From: Bagarius yarrelli
Taxonomy: Eukaryota > Chordata > Actinopteri > Siluriformes > Sisoridae
Length of the DNA: 64,000 nucleotides
Reading direction: 5' to 3'
Assembly (NCBI GenBank): GCA_005784505.1
Contig: VCAZ01000003.1
Span: 3,752,510-3,816,509, forward strand
The position numbers were made by a program, and so were the translations under genes. Of this stretch, positions 1 to 13,055 are shown in pieces. The notes below the pieces were generated by a model. That model had not been told where the DNA came from and searched no databases. It saw nothing but the letters and a program-made list of their open reading frames with translations. Position 1 is the first letter of the stretch. The number at the start of each line of letters is the position of its first letter.

Positions 1-1860
1 TTTAAAACTATAATATGTATAATATATAATTTAATTTTTTAACTATCTATACACAAATATATTAAAGGGAGATGTTTTATTAAAGGTAATTATTACCTCT
101 TTATTATTTCTGTTTTACATAAGAAATACTCACTTGAAAAGTAAATTATTTAAGAAAATATATTTATCTGTATACCATATGATAGCATAAGTGATTTATC
201 CCATTCACCCCCCTGACGCATGATTAGTTATATGCCAAATTTAGGGGGGAAATAATATTGTTAGCTATAGAAAGCATATAGAAAGTATGTGGCTTTAATT
301 TGCAGATGATTGCTGCTGTTCTTCATGAATGCTGAATAATTCATTCTCTCTGCATCTTATTTTCTACTTTCTAATTTAATTCTCTTTGTTCATTGTGTTC
401 TGTGCCACATTCGAAATTTCACAATAAAATGCAGCATTCACAGGCATTGTACTCCTCCAAAAACTTTTTCTTTTTATTTTGACCAATCCAAGCATCCTAA
501 AATACCATGTGTGCTACATTTTATTGTTTAACAAGTTTGTAACACAATTTCTCAGCCTTCAAAACAACAGTGTTTTAAATCATCATCTTGGCAGGAATGT
601 GATATGTTAATTTATCACCACCAAGGTACACTATTGGGGCATTTTTGTCAAAGTAACAGTTCAGGTTTTAGTTTAACACTGGTGAATTTGTTGTTGTCAA
701 TGGTGTTGTTTAAGTGTATGCAAGCTCACTGGAGTGCATAATACCATATATCCACACCTTATAATGAACAACTATGACTCCTTATGAGACTTTAGCACTC
801 AGAGGTACTTTACTTTGCATCCTTGATCAATAAAAAGGTCTTCCACTAAGTGGCATTCATAGATTCTTTTAAAATGTTTGGAAAACTAATAATTGCACCA
901 TTAACAATCACTTTCTGTAATCAGTTACACAAAGCGGGGTCTGTTTTGCTTTATCTGCTCAAGTGGAATATAAATTGACAGAATATTGTATTATATCATG
1001 CAGAGTTCTGTGCATTTTTCTCTAGAAAGTAACGCCAGACAGTTTCATCTATTTCACAGCTTAGTCTAATGCATTATTTTTATTATTACTTTTTTACTGA
1101 AATCTTATTATTATTTTTTTTTAATGGAGACCTGACCACCACACTTTTAGCTTGTAAATATCTCAGTCAAGATTGTTTTCTCTTTGTTGTTAATTTTACT
1201 GTTATGACAATTTTCATTAGTAGGTATATTGCAAGCATTTCTCAACAGGAATTGCATATTGTATTTGCAATTGTGTTTTCTATACGTGGATGCATAAATT
1301 GTGACATAATCCAAACGCAATTGCAGAGTGCCAAAACTCTAAATGCATTGTAAACCCTTTGCATTTGCATTTCCAAATGTTGCAATGAAACCTGTCAATC
1401 AGAGTTTGGGGTTGGACAATAATAAGGGGCGTGTTTTTACAACAAAATTACAAACTAAATTTTACTAAAAAAATAGGTAAAAACCTCCCGTTGGATAATT
1501 ACTGGATAATTCCTTTTTTTTATATCAGAAATTTACAAACCTTGAAAGCAGAGATCCCTAGCAGAAAATAGCTTATGTCATAGAATTATATCTGCAACAG
1601 AACTTTTCTAAATGTTTCAAAGGTTCTTGTAAAGATTCAGTTGAAATGTAAGTTTTGTGAATTTACAAGTAACAAAGGGGATTACCTCTTAAATGTAAGT
1701 TAAAACATGGAATTTACAGCAGAACTGTTCCATTTCCTTGCCTAGATCAATATTACTTGTGCACATTTGACTGCACCTAAAGTGTTTAGAGGATTTAGAG
1801 GAAGATTCCACCTGTGAAGAGGTTGGCTAAAAAATTGTTTGAAAATTACATTCATCTTTT
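1..1860. other. AT-rich flank, no gene seen
   Basis: Open frames are short and compositionally biased. I see no recognisable protein motif, splice-supported exon or clear mobile element. Confidence 0.6.
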
Positions 1861-1980
1861 TTATACAACTGAGCAATTAGGGTTTAAGGGCCTTATTTAG
1901 GGGCCCAGCAGTGAACTCGGAGGTGCAGGGAATCTTCAAATTAGCAGTTCAACACTTTAACCACTGCACTCCCACATCCC
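1861..1980 (-). repeat. SINE remnant, tRNA-derived family A
   Basis: Reverse-strand copy of the fish SINE family seen repeatedly here. The parts visible are the middle ('gggcccagcagtg') and tRNA-like head ('ttaaccactgcac'). The conserved tail is missing. Confidence 0.65.
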
Positions 1981-3099
1981 ATTTGTTTACTATCATTGAT
2001 AATTATTTAATAGGAAATGTCACTGATGTGCTCTGTTGGTAGGACTCAGATAATTAGTTATTCTGCCACATTGACCTTGAAATCCTTCTTGTTAAGCAAG
2101 TTGTGTGTTCCTCAATCCAGCCTCAGTTAAGATCATCATTAAGAGAGAGGTCATGATGGAAGTCATTAACGACTTGCCAAAAGCTGTTTGAATTATTTTT
2201 TGCACTTGTATATGCACTGCATCTTAAATTGATAAACAATATATTTTAAATCACTCAATCAGTTCTCCTCATGTTCGGCCATGACTTAAAACCCAAGGCA
2301 GAAGCATTGAAAAAAGGAGTTGCAGACAACTGCTATCAGAAGCCATGGCAGTTTATTGTTCTCAAGGTGCCCAATGAAACTTTTAACATATTCTCTTGTT
2401 CAGAATGTTCTGTCACTGCAGTACGTGTCTCCAAAGTTTAGCTGGGTTCTGTGCTAAGTGTGTTTAAATCTGCAAATTGTTGCTCTATTAATGAGTCAAC
2501 ATGGTCAACCTAAGCTTATCGTTTTAGAGGCTTGCCTCAGGTTTCAATGATTATCCAGTTTTAGTGCAATTCCAGTCATTCACATAGATATAGCATATTG
2601 TTTAATACTGTGTTCATGTTCCATTAAACAATTTACAATTAACAAGCAAAAATGTTTGCTTATGCAACAAAAGAACTAAAAAAACTTTCCTTTTTGGTTG
2701 AAAAGTTGAGTACAATGTTTAGTCAACAATTAAAAAAAAAAAAAATTATTTCTTTAATTGAGGTGGTAATTAAATTTAATTTAATTTAAATAATTCTAGA
2801 ATTTATTTAGTATCTTTTTAAATTTATAATACATTACAATTATCACTACTTAAAATCAATTATTGTTATTTTTTGTTTTACTTAACGTATTTCATTAAAC
2901 ATATCCTTACAAAAAAATTTAATTTAATATAATTTAATTAACTTATGCTTTTTGGCTAATAATTCAAACTTGATTTGTCTGCTACACCCACTGAAAGTTC
3001 TATGTAATACAACTTAACCAGTTTCACCTTGTGTAAACCTTTAAAACTTGTGTAAAACTTTCCACACAATTTTTCAGTTGATTAAGTGGGTCCACATAT
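1981..3099. other. AT-rich flank, no gene seen
   Basis: Very AT-rich from 2690 to 2950 with A/T runs and TTAAT repeats. Nothing recognisable. Confidence 0.55.
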
Positions 3100-3129
3100 A
3101 TGGGGTGATTAACAGACGAGGAACCCCGC

Positions 3130-3433
3130 AACCCTGCCGTATCGGCCACATTGAAAGCAGCTTGTATTATGCCTGTTGAGCCAAAGCTCGTTCACGTCGT
3201 GCCTGCTAAACTGGAAGCAGCTTGTGTCATGTCTGCTGAGCCGGAGCTCACTCACGTCCTGTCTGCAAAACCAGAGACTATTCCTGCTATGAGCACTGTG
3301 TTTTAGCCTGTTCACTTCCTGCTTTTTTACACCGGAGCTCGCTCACGCCAAACTCGCCGAACCAGATCTCGCTCACGCCTCCCTGGGTGGGATTATGGGC
3401 GTCGAGAGCCACCCATTTAGGGGGGTTATGTAA
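3130..3433 (+). pseudogene. Fragment coding for short peptide repeats, likely retroelement gag-type
   Basis: In the plus strand the segment to 3306 reads as degenerate repeats of about 10-13 residues (for example SAEPELTHVLSAKPE) and hits a stop at 3304-3306. From 3332 another frame resumes the same style (PELAHAKLAEPDLAHA) and ends at a stop at 3431-3433. GC and CpG content are well above the surroundings. Similar Ala/Glu/Pro/His-Val repeat peptides occur in fish retroelement gag-type frames as I recall them. The reading is broken by a stop and a frame change, so it is not a functional gene. Confidence 0.45.
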
Positions 3434-3640
3434 GCTTTTGAGTTGTTGTTCATGTATGAGTTTACTGCCTGTCATGTGATCCTCTTGTTTAGGTGTTATT
3501 GGTTGGTCTTCTGTGTCCCGCTGCTCATAAATTCATTAAAATTAGAGTCTGTCATTTTGTTTTGGATGGGCAATGTATTTTCAGACGCCATAGACGCCTG
3601 TTTATGCCTTAATTTAAAGTTAATATAAAGATTTAGTAAA
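3434..3640 (+). mobile_element. Possible 3' terminal part of the same retroelement
   Basis: Follows the peptide-repeat fragment and contains 'tgtcatgtg' and 'attggttgg', both also present in the LTR-like piece at 48.6-49.0 kb (minus strand), plus a T-rich tail. The boundary is uncertain. Confidence 0.3.
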
Positions 3641-6058
3641 GAAAAACAGAAACTAAACTGTACAGCAGATATTCTTCAAATATTATTGTCAAATGTAACT
3701 ATAGTTAAAGTGTATTATTTAATTAGTCTCATATTGTAATTGTTGGCAAGTTGCTTTTGTTTAAGAGAGGTAAAGATTTGAGATGTGAAATGGTATCACC
3801 TCAATAAGTCATTAATTTTTTTTCCTACAACAGCACATCTCATTATGTCTTTATGTTCCAGACCTTTAAAATAGTATTTTAGTGTAACTATGGATTCATA
3901 GGGATCTTTGTAACTTATTTTTAAAAATGACCCAAAAACACACTATACAAATATTGAGGAATAACTGAAAATAGCGTTGGCATAATTAAGAATATTTCCA
4001 CAACAACAAAAAGTAATTTTTTTCTGGGTGCTGTGGTAAGTGGGCCATTTTGTAAATTAAATATAAAAATTGCTCACAATAGAGTTGTTTTTGTGATTTT
4101 GCAAACAATCATTTGCAATTGACGTCTGTTTCTCTCTTTGAAAAAAGACAGTCGTATATTGTAATTGGGTGGGTGATGACATTTATCCCTGCGTATGTTT
4201 TTTTTCACTTCTTTTTCCTAATAATCACTTTGTAGGCCAGTTGAGAAGGGCGAACACCGCATTAATTAATCTGTTTGAGTAGAGACTCAGAGAATGGCCG
4301 AGAGTTAGCAATATTTTTGTGTTAATTAAAATGTTAATCAGACAGGATCCCTGAAGCCTGAGTCAGAGACCTTTTTAGGTTAAAATGAGCTTGTCTTCCT
4401 TGGACTCTGCCAACACTAATAAACTGCTAGAATCAAAACTTTGAAAGTCATGCCATGTATTTTTTTTCCTAAAGAAGACTTAGGCATTTAGAACTATCAG
4501 TAAAACCCAAATTATAAAGGTTAATTAATAATAGAAGCCTACCTGCACCATGCCCCATGTTATTTGTAACATGGACAGGTTTACAAAATTTCTAACAGTG
4601 ACTAATCTATCAACAAGAACAAAGTAATATGCAATTTTATTATAACACCTACCACTTCAGAATAACACCACATTCAGAATAAAATGCTGATAAAGCTTAT
4701 AACACCAGAAAATATTTGGTAAAATAAAAAAAAAACCCCTGTAATTATAGATCTATAGACTAAATTTCTCACTCCCTCAAGCATTTTCCTTAACAGCTAC
4801 TGCTCTTTTCCATTTTGCTCTAGTAATATATCCATTCATTATCTTCCACTTAAAGAGTTATAACTATTAACTGACAATCAGTGACAGCCCTTGCATCAAT
4901 AAATATCAATCAAGTAATGACCAGTCATTTCATTTTTATTAATATGCCCAATTTAGGTCTTTATGAGCAGCACTTTAATGCTTAACTCAACCTAAAAGTT
5001 AACTAAAAAGAAGGGCTTGCTCTAAATTGCTTCAGAAAGCCTCAGATAGATTACACTCGATAGACAGGCAAGAATGAAGAGACGACAATATATTAAGTTC
5101 TATCCTTATCTTTTTATGCTTATTGCTCTGGACCACTTCCACTTGGCTGTATAGCTGACTCATAACATCTACAGTATAACAGAGCTATTGGCTGGAGTTG
5201 AAAGAATAAAAAGAAAAGTTCTCGACGTCAGCAGGGATTACTTTTAAATAGCTATAAGAAAAGTAAAGCGAGATGGGCAGCAGTTCAGAAAATGTATTTT
5301 ATATACAAGACATCTCTGAGTAGTGCAGACAGCACATTTACGGCTCCGGGTTTAAATCCCAGTTTCATCATGCGCTATCTACAGCCAGTTCTTCTTCAAA
5401 TCTATGTGAAGGTGTGATAACGCCCCCAAATATCCAATAATACATTGCATTTCAAGCAAAAATAAAATCCAGCTATTCAATTCCATTTATTATATTAAGT
5501 GTCCATAAAGCTCATTGTGGTTTGTATCACTGACAATATGTGGGTTTGTCTGAGGCCAGGTTTTTACATTTTAATAAAAATGTTAGCGTTTAACCACAAG
5601 AAAGTTAAAAAATCAACAAAAAAAATCAGATCTCTTTTCTTTGTTTTCTTTCTTTGTGGGAATATTTGGCTGGTTTCGATAAGGAAAATCGTTATAAGGT
5701 GATATGAGGCTTTGCTCTTTAACACACAATGCATTTTGAAAATGATTGACATCAGCAGAGCTGGTTCATTTCACAAATAAATCCAACGTAATTATATTTC
5801 ACGATGACTCGCTGCCATAATAGTTCATCTTTCTGCATGTTTTTTGTAATGGTAGTTTTCACTGCACTGTCATTTCCATTGTAGTGTCACTGCTAACGTT
5901 AATGAGGAAAGGACCAGGCCTTTAATTCACTATCAATCATGTGTCATGTTAATCCTCTCTAAACCCGCTGCCTCTCTTCTATTTTCTCTTTAAAAGCACA
6001 GATATGTTTGGATGCATTACCCCTGCATTGTTGGGTGCTTCTACCGTTTCCCAAAGCA

Positions 6059-6069
6059 TTTATATATAT

Positions 6070-6100
<31 letters not shown>
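6059..6100. repeat. TA microsatellite
   Basis: About 42 bp of alternating TA with one phase slip. Confidence 0.95.
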
Positions 6101-8612
6101 CCTTTCTTTTTCTCTTTCCCCCTTTTATAACTAACGCCCACTCATGACTTGCAGCTGTTCCAGTTCCCTATTCTCCTTGTCACTCACAGGGACAATACTT
6201 GCACGTGTGTTGCTCTTTTTTTTGTTTAACGCAACAAGATTTTTATTTCTTAAATATTTCAAAAAAAGAAGTAAAAATTGGTGCATGTTGTCAATGTTCA
6301 TCACTTTCACCTTATTCGTCCTCTTTCTGGCATTGTTTTATGGTGAAGAGAACCATTATATCAGTGCTGACAGAGCCACAGTTAATTACTGTTAAGGGTT
6401 CTGAGCTGCCATTAAGGTACCTTACATCAATGTCAGCTGCAATTGATTGCAATTACAGATAAAAAAATACATAATTAAAACCTTTGTTTTATATGTGGAT
6501 AATGTATGTAACCAGGTAGGTAGTAAGGGATCTTGATTTTGTTGGAACATATCACATGGTTTTGAATTGCATTTCATTTATAAGAATGGTTCACACATCT
6601 CTAAAGTGAGTAACTAAAATATATACTAAAAATCTGTGATTACTTGGGCAAATTTTTAAACTGGAAAGGGTCAATTTATTTTATTTTAGGTTAGCGTCAT
6701 CAAGAAATGTAGATAACATCCCATAAAGGGTTATTAGAAGTTTTATGCTGAACATCACAACAGAATAGTTATTAAGCAGAAACCTGTAATGAACCGGAGA
6801 ACCTGTGACTCCCCATGCAGCCCCTCTGGTTATTTTTCTAATCAATATTCCAGCTCAATTTTTGTCCGGAAAAACAATTTGATAGAAAAGTATTTAAAGT
6901 CTTCAAAATTGCCCTCCCCTAAATTCAAACCCATTCTTGTAAACCACAGGAAGGGTGAAGGCTAGAAAAAAAAAGGTTTTCTACAAGACAAGCATGGCCA
7001 GCCATCCTCGGCTTTTATAATCTTTGGATCAATCTATCAAAATATGACATCCTTGTGATCCAGAGAGCTTCCATCCCGACTGTGGCATCACTGGGTTTCA
7101 AATTCACTTTTCTCTGTTGCACCACCTGGGAGCCCTTTTTTTAGTCAGGCAATAGTATTTTCAGACCTGCTTTAGTCCCAAATTGTGCCCGGTTTTCTGG
7201 CCACCTGGGACATTTGCACAGACACACAAAAAAAAAAAAATAATAAAAAAAATACAACCTTAAACAAATATAATGTCCTAATAAAAATAAGTCATACATT
7301 AGTTCTATCGCATGCTATTGACGTTCCACCAGAAGTAAGAAATATACATTTAGACAGTGTAAGTAAAATTAGAAATGTGAATGTAAATAATGTTTGTGTC
7401 TGATACCAATAATAAAAGTGGCTATGCAAGTAGGGTAAACTTTAAAAAGCATTAAATCAAACTGGAATAAAGGAATCTAGAGATCTAATCTGAGCCTTAG
7501 ATGATAAAGGCAGCATTATGGTTGCCTAACCATGACTTCTGACAGTCCACAATATCAATTCAACTGTATAGAAAAGCTAATATCTGGAGGTTTAAACTGC
7601 AGCAATACCACAACCCTACAACAGATTAAAACGTTTTTTTTTTAAAGAAGAAAAAATATCATACTGTGTTGATTTATTCATGCTGCAATATCTTACCAGC
7701 TCATTTCTGCACAGAGCTGAAGAAGAGCCAGAACCTCAGAGAAAGTGCCAGGGGAAAGGACTGCTCATTTCCACACAAATAACCATGCGATGTTGACCAA
7801 ATTAACAAACAGAGATCCTGGAAATCACTTGCCAACCCCAACCCCTCCACCCCAGTCCCGTTTCACACTCTGCCAATCTCCTTTCGACCTCGTTTTCCCA
7901 GTCCACTGATTACACAAACCCAATGACTTGCAACTATCAAATGTGAATTTCAAGCGTCTTTTTATCTCATTCCCGTCAACAAAATAAAGATTGGATAAAA
8001 AGTGACAGGCTCATTTCTTCAGGACTTCCACTGAATAACAAGATAAGGTATTAGGACAAGAGTAGACTTCCTATGCCCATGTTTAAATCAATAAATAGAA
8101 GTTAGTTAGAAGTCACAAATTTTTTATTTATTTATTTTTGCTAGAGAAAAGCTCAGTTGACATTAAGTGGAAATAATTTATTTTTGATACCATAAATTAT
8201 GTTTAATTCACATAATTAAATGTGTACATTAATTACTAATGCTAATTAGACATATGTTTAAGTAGATAAGTGTGGAATAGGTAATATGGAAAACTTGCTA
8301 GAAAGTATCTTGATTTAATTAATTGTCTAAATAGTAAATATTTACAACTGAACATAGATGACTTACATTTTGATAGCGAGTAATAGTTTTAACAAAGTAT
8401 TCTGGGAATTATTAATTGTTTTTAGTGTGTTTGTTTAGGAGGGAGGGTTGTTTGATCCTTTCATGTGAATAATTAGATTCTGTAATGAATGTCAAGTGAA
8501 GCCTAATGGACAAGATAAGAGTGACAGTTAATCATCTGGGTTTTTTTTCTTTATGTAAATGCCCATTCATACAGAGGCACACATGCAGTATGTAATAACG
8601 GATGACTGTTCT

Positions 8613-8647
8613 TTATATATATCTATATCTATATCAATCAATTTATA

Positions 8648-8713
<66 letters not shown>
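8613..8713. repeat. TA-rich microsatellite, interrupted
   Basis: About 100 bp of TA with interruptions (tatc, tta) at the left and one phase slip. Confidence 0.95.
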
Positions 8714-10516
8714 AAGCATCCTCATATCTTTTCATAACACTCACTTAACATCAATCTTTTAAGTAATTCTTTATATGAAAGTTACAGAAATGCTTAATTT
8801 AAAGTTTGGATAGTTAACACATCTTCCCTATAAATCCTATAGCTAACCATTATTGTCATGGTTATATTTGTTGTAACTGGAAAAACTTTTATTCTGTATC
8901 AGAGATTTAAAAAAAGGCTTTAAAAAGTTGGTAAATGTTACATGATTCTGTCAGTTGGTTATGATTAATTAATTTTGCAGCAATATTGACACCGCAGCAC
9001 AAACTGCCAAACTTCTTTTAGTATCAATGAAAAAAATCATAATCTCTCTTTGTGCTGGCAAATTGACCATTATGATTTACAAAAAAGAAACAAAATCAAT
9101 GTACCAAATTTTAATTTAAAAAAAGCTATCTCACTTCCCTTCTGTACACATTCCATTTTTTAAGAAATAAAAATCTATATAACCCACAACAGTTTAGATC
9201 ATTTGTCCTTTTTAGGTTATAGAAGCAAAAATAGTATTTAAAATTTGTACAAAAAAACTCTCAGAACCCAGAGGTTATAGAGATGTCAAGCCTTTGCAGA
9301 ATTTTGCTTTATAAATCATAGACAGCATTGTAAAGAAGACACTTTAATGTTGCTGAAATAAATGAAGACAATCGTGCTGTTTACTTATTTACTGTGGCTT
9401 TTACAAAGACACTGAACAGACGAAGATGCCAGATGTACAACTCTGTATCTCATTCAAAATACCTTCTTCTAGGCATTTTTTAGACACACACAAAAAAAAC
9501 CCCTGGGTGGTTTTTGTAAGCTAGATGGGAGCCTCTGCTTTAGAAACTAATTTCAAACTGAATCCAAGTGTTCCCAATGACAATGACATGGCATTTTAAA
9601 GTGCAGAATGTACACAGGGGATACAGTGTATAATGATGATGACTGAAAAGGTCGTGTCCGGATGTATTTACGTTGTTTTTTGAGATGCTGCCTTAATGAG
9701 ATGCTGCCTTCTTTTTATCTTAGTCTTACAAATTTAACTACATCATGAGTTTAGTAGATGATGTACTGCGTTAAATTAGTGCTTGATTGTAAAACATACA
9801 GTATATGATTTACAGGAATGTTACTAGCGATTAGTATACTAGGCTAACAAAAAATATGCATGTTGTTTAGGGAAAAAAAAAGGAAGGGTGAGTAATAAAT
9901 GAGCTTAATATTTTGAAAAGAGTGACTTTCATGAGACACCATGGCATTTATTTTTAATAGCACAGTATGACTTAAGACTTTTCACTGGTCTATTGTGCTG
10001 TGATGATCCATTGTAAATGGTATAAAGTCAAATCCAACTAGGAGAAGGGGGAAAATCAAATATCATCTGGCCAGCCATGGCGGCAGTTCAATGACTGAGC
10101 GTAATGGAGTTTGAAGCAGGAAGGCAGATGGTCAAGTCTTTGTGGAAATCAAGGGTATGCTTAGAATATCAAAAAGAATATCACCATATCACACTCCAGT
10201 TAGTGAAAATAGGATGAAATACCAAAACACACATGCACTTAAGCAGCTTTAGTCAATAAGACAATAAGATAGTCATAGGTCCACAGACATTGACTTGAGT
10301 ATTTCCTGCCACATATTTCCTCCTTCCTGTAAATAAAAAAAAAAATTTCATGCAATATAGAAAGAGGCCAGTATTTTCCAAGTTAATTATCAGCTAACGT
10401 ACATGTCCTGACATCAAGTTTTTCAGACATGCACATGATGTGTAAAAAAAAAACAAGTTTAGTTGTCCTTGAAGACAAACCCAGACTAACAGATTGATAA
10501 CAGAAATAAGCTCACA

Positions 10517-10522
10517 TTTATT
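10517..10522 (-). terminator. vstm2a: Candidate poly(A) signal AATAAA
   Basis: The plus strand reads tttatt, giving AATAAA on the minus strand. I scanned 11209 down to here and saw no earlier canonical AATAAA or ATTAAA. A moderately T/G-rich stretch (tctgggtttgtcttc on the minus strand) follows about 40 bases downstream. Confidence 0.4.
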
Positions 10523-11209
10523 ATGCAAAATAAAACAAAGCAATATATATAGATATATATATATAAAGAACAAAATCCCTACAAAAACAAAGGAATAGCA
10601 ATGCAATTGAGCACAAACAATCTTGCATAAAATCAGAAAAAAATAGGAACTTCAAAGCAGATTAAACAGCGCAGAACATCACATAGTTAAGCAGAACTCC
10701 TATCCAGCCACAATATTTACTTAAATGTCAGTGCTGTTATATTCACATTTACTTCAGTGTCCTTGAACAGATAATATTCCAGGATGGATGCAGACTGTAC
10801 AGAGTCAATAAAGGTTCAAAATCAAATCATTATATATGTATCTGTATTTATATTTATATAATACACAAATATAAATTCTTTTCAGGCTTTTCAGAGCATC
10901 CTAAATTCACAGCTGGATATAAACAGAAAGAAAATAGAACCAAATTATTAATAATATCTGAATGAAGTCCATAATTCGTTTGTGTCCATCCGTTGTTAAT
11001 ATCAGGGTAATCAAATGTATGTCCGAGAATACAGTCTTATATTTTAGGCTTTATGATATTAATCAAAAATGGTTTTGATATAGATAATAATAATACTAGG
11101 TGTAAAAACCTGGGGTTATGGTGGTGTCTGTGCTATGGAAATAGCAGGTGATTTTTTTTTTTTTTCCTGGCTTTAAAAGAACAGTGAAAGTGGGTAAAGG
11201 AGTCCCAGA
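10523..11209 (-). other. vstm2a: Putative 3' UTR of vstm2a
   Basis: This is the sequence between the stop codon and the first canonical AATAAA on the minus strand. It is AT-rich, has no recognised repeat apart from short TA runs near 10840, and contains no open frame of note. The real 3' UTR may extend further left if a more distal signal is used. Confidence 0.4.
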
Positions 11210-11286
11210 CTAAAGCAAAGCTCCTCTCACACAAACGCTAGCAAAAAGCAGGAGAGTGAGTCCATAGCTCGTATCTATCCTGGTAC
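11210..11286 (-). CDS. vstm2a: vstm2a exon 5: hydrophobic C-terminus and stop
   Basis: A strong acceptor, ttatttcttctccag|GT (AG at 11288-11287), joins in phase 1 with exon 4 to complete a Gly codon, then reads TRIDTSYGLTLLLFASVCVR, four further residues (GALL) and TAG at 11212-11210. The tail has a short polar spacer and about a dozen hydrophobic residues ending near the C-terminus with almost no cytoplasmic segment. That pattern is typical of a GPI-attachment signal, or less likely of a tail-anchored span; a candidate attachment site is in SAGSGT. VSTM2B ends similarly as I recall it, which supports the exon. The mammalian VSTM2A form I remember best ends differently, so alternative last exons may exist. 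This exon rests on frame, splice-site strength and tail chemistry. Confidence 0.72.
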
Positions 11287-12255
11287 CTGGAGAAGAAATA
11301 AAAGGCAGATTTTGGTTATCCTAAAGCTGAAAGCGCAGATGGTAAAAAAAAAGTGAGTTATGGGTATTAATTTCATCCGAGTCAACATGTACACCTTATC
11401 ATAAAGCACATACATTTTCTAAGTTTAAGATCTTGTTATAGCTAGAAAACCAGTGAATTTACTTCAAATAAACATGTTGTGGAATGCAGGAAAGACATGA
11501 ATTCCGATACCTATTTCCACTTCTAGTTACACAAAAGACGATGTTGTTATTGGTTGGGAATTCTTCTCTATCTGAACATCCAGCAATCTTGCAATTTTGG
11601 TAGCGCTTCAGTGCAGCAACATTATCTAAGTCTAATCTAACGTGTCACTCTGGAGACCTGCATTTTTATTCCATCTTCAGAGAATTGAAAATTGTGTCAG
11701 CAGCTTAGAAAATGTACCTGTATTTTACCTTAACTTGGCAAGGTCAAAGACAGAATTGTACTTTTTCAACTGAAAAATAGCAATGTGCCAGATTCCCATT
11801 GTTTCTGTCTTTCACATTGTTAAGCCTATCCATGTTTTTATTTATTCATCCATTTGTTCGTTAGTCAGTTATAACACCATATCCATACAGGCATTTATCA
11901 AATACACACCTTTTCTTCGTCTCTATTAACATATTATTTGAAGAGATGATTTATGAATGATCATTTTAGCATAAGAGAGGGAGTGAATTAATGGATATTG
12001 TAATAGGACTCATAAACTGGAGCATCCATTCATGAATTTCCATCAGAAGAATCACAACATGAAATATAGGCAATTAAAATCGGTGCATTTATTAAAAGAG
12101 AAGTGTATCATCAGAGACTAAGGACCTTGTCATTGATTTATTGATTATGCGATAAATTGATTTATTTCTTCTTGTAAATTATGGTAAACTTTTCAGAGAA
12201 GGTGCACTACCTAAAGCTACCGAAAAAAAGGTGAAAGAAAAAAAAGAGACTGCAT

Positions 12256-12258
<3 letters not shown>

Positions 12259-12289
<31 letters not shown>
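12259..12289. repeat. GA microsatellite
   Basis: Run of (GA)n with one interruption, in intron 4. Confidence 0.9.
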
Positions 12290-12985
12290 TGTACTGTATA
12301 TGCGGCCATAAAACCCCTAATAAAAAGGCAACATTGAGGAAATGGAAAATGAAATTTTCTGTAAATCACTGTGACATTTACGGGATTCTTCTTTTAAACC
12401 GAACACTTGTGTTAGAGGAGGAGTGTCCAGGGAGTCTTTCTCAGAAAGGAGCAGAGAATGGCAAGAAAAGAAGAGAGAGGTACAAGCTTGCGACCCCATG
12501 CTCCTCTCTGCCAGATTTCATCCTGCCCATAGTGAAGACTGAGCGGGAGCTTTGCTGCGAAGAAGCAATCACAGTTGGCTAAAGCATCCCGTGGTTTCCG
12601 CCTCCCCTTTATAGGGAATTATTAATCATTCGCCTCTAACTCTCCACCCTAGGCCACTCTGTGACAAGAATAATATAACCTTATGTTACCTCATTCCTGC
12701 TGGCTGTTTTCTAACTCTAAGTCTGTCGATTAAATATTGCATCTGCACTTTTATAACGAGTTCTGTTCAATTAGCCATAACTAGAGTCAAATGTCATGTC
12801 AGGATATCATGGGCTGTAATTAGGTGTAGTCAAGAAAACGTGCCTGAGGCATTTCGGCTCGGCATTAGAGTAAGCAGCAGTTATATATATAAATATTAGC
12901 TAAACTTTTATGTTGACTTATGAATAATTTATAAGTCATAATTTTATGACAAAATTAATATTCATTTATCTTATTTTTTTCTTTG

Positions 12986-12991
12986 TATATA

Positions 12992-13054
<63 letters not shown>
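12986..13054. repeat. TA microsatellite
   Basis: About 70 bp TA run in intron 4. Confidence 0.95.

Positions 13055-13055
<1 letters not shown>

Larger units (their letters stand above)
3641..10499. other. Downstream flank of vstm2a, no gene seen
   Basis: AT-rich DNA with two TA microsatellites listed separately. The stretch 4240-4400 is lower in repeats and has several TAAT cores. 7680-8060 also looks unique. No coding signal was recognised. Confidence 0.55.

Noticed and set aside
12289..12582. 97-residue open frame in intron 4 as an antisense gene
   Set aside because: It begins in a GA microsatellite and shows no motif or splice-supported partner.
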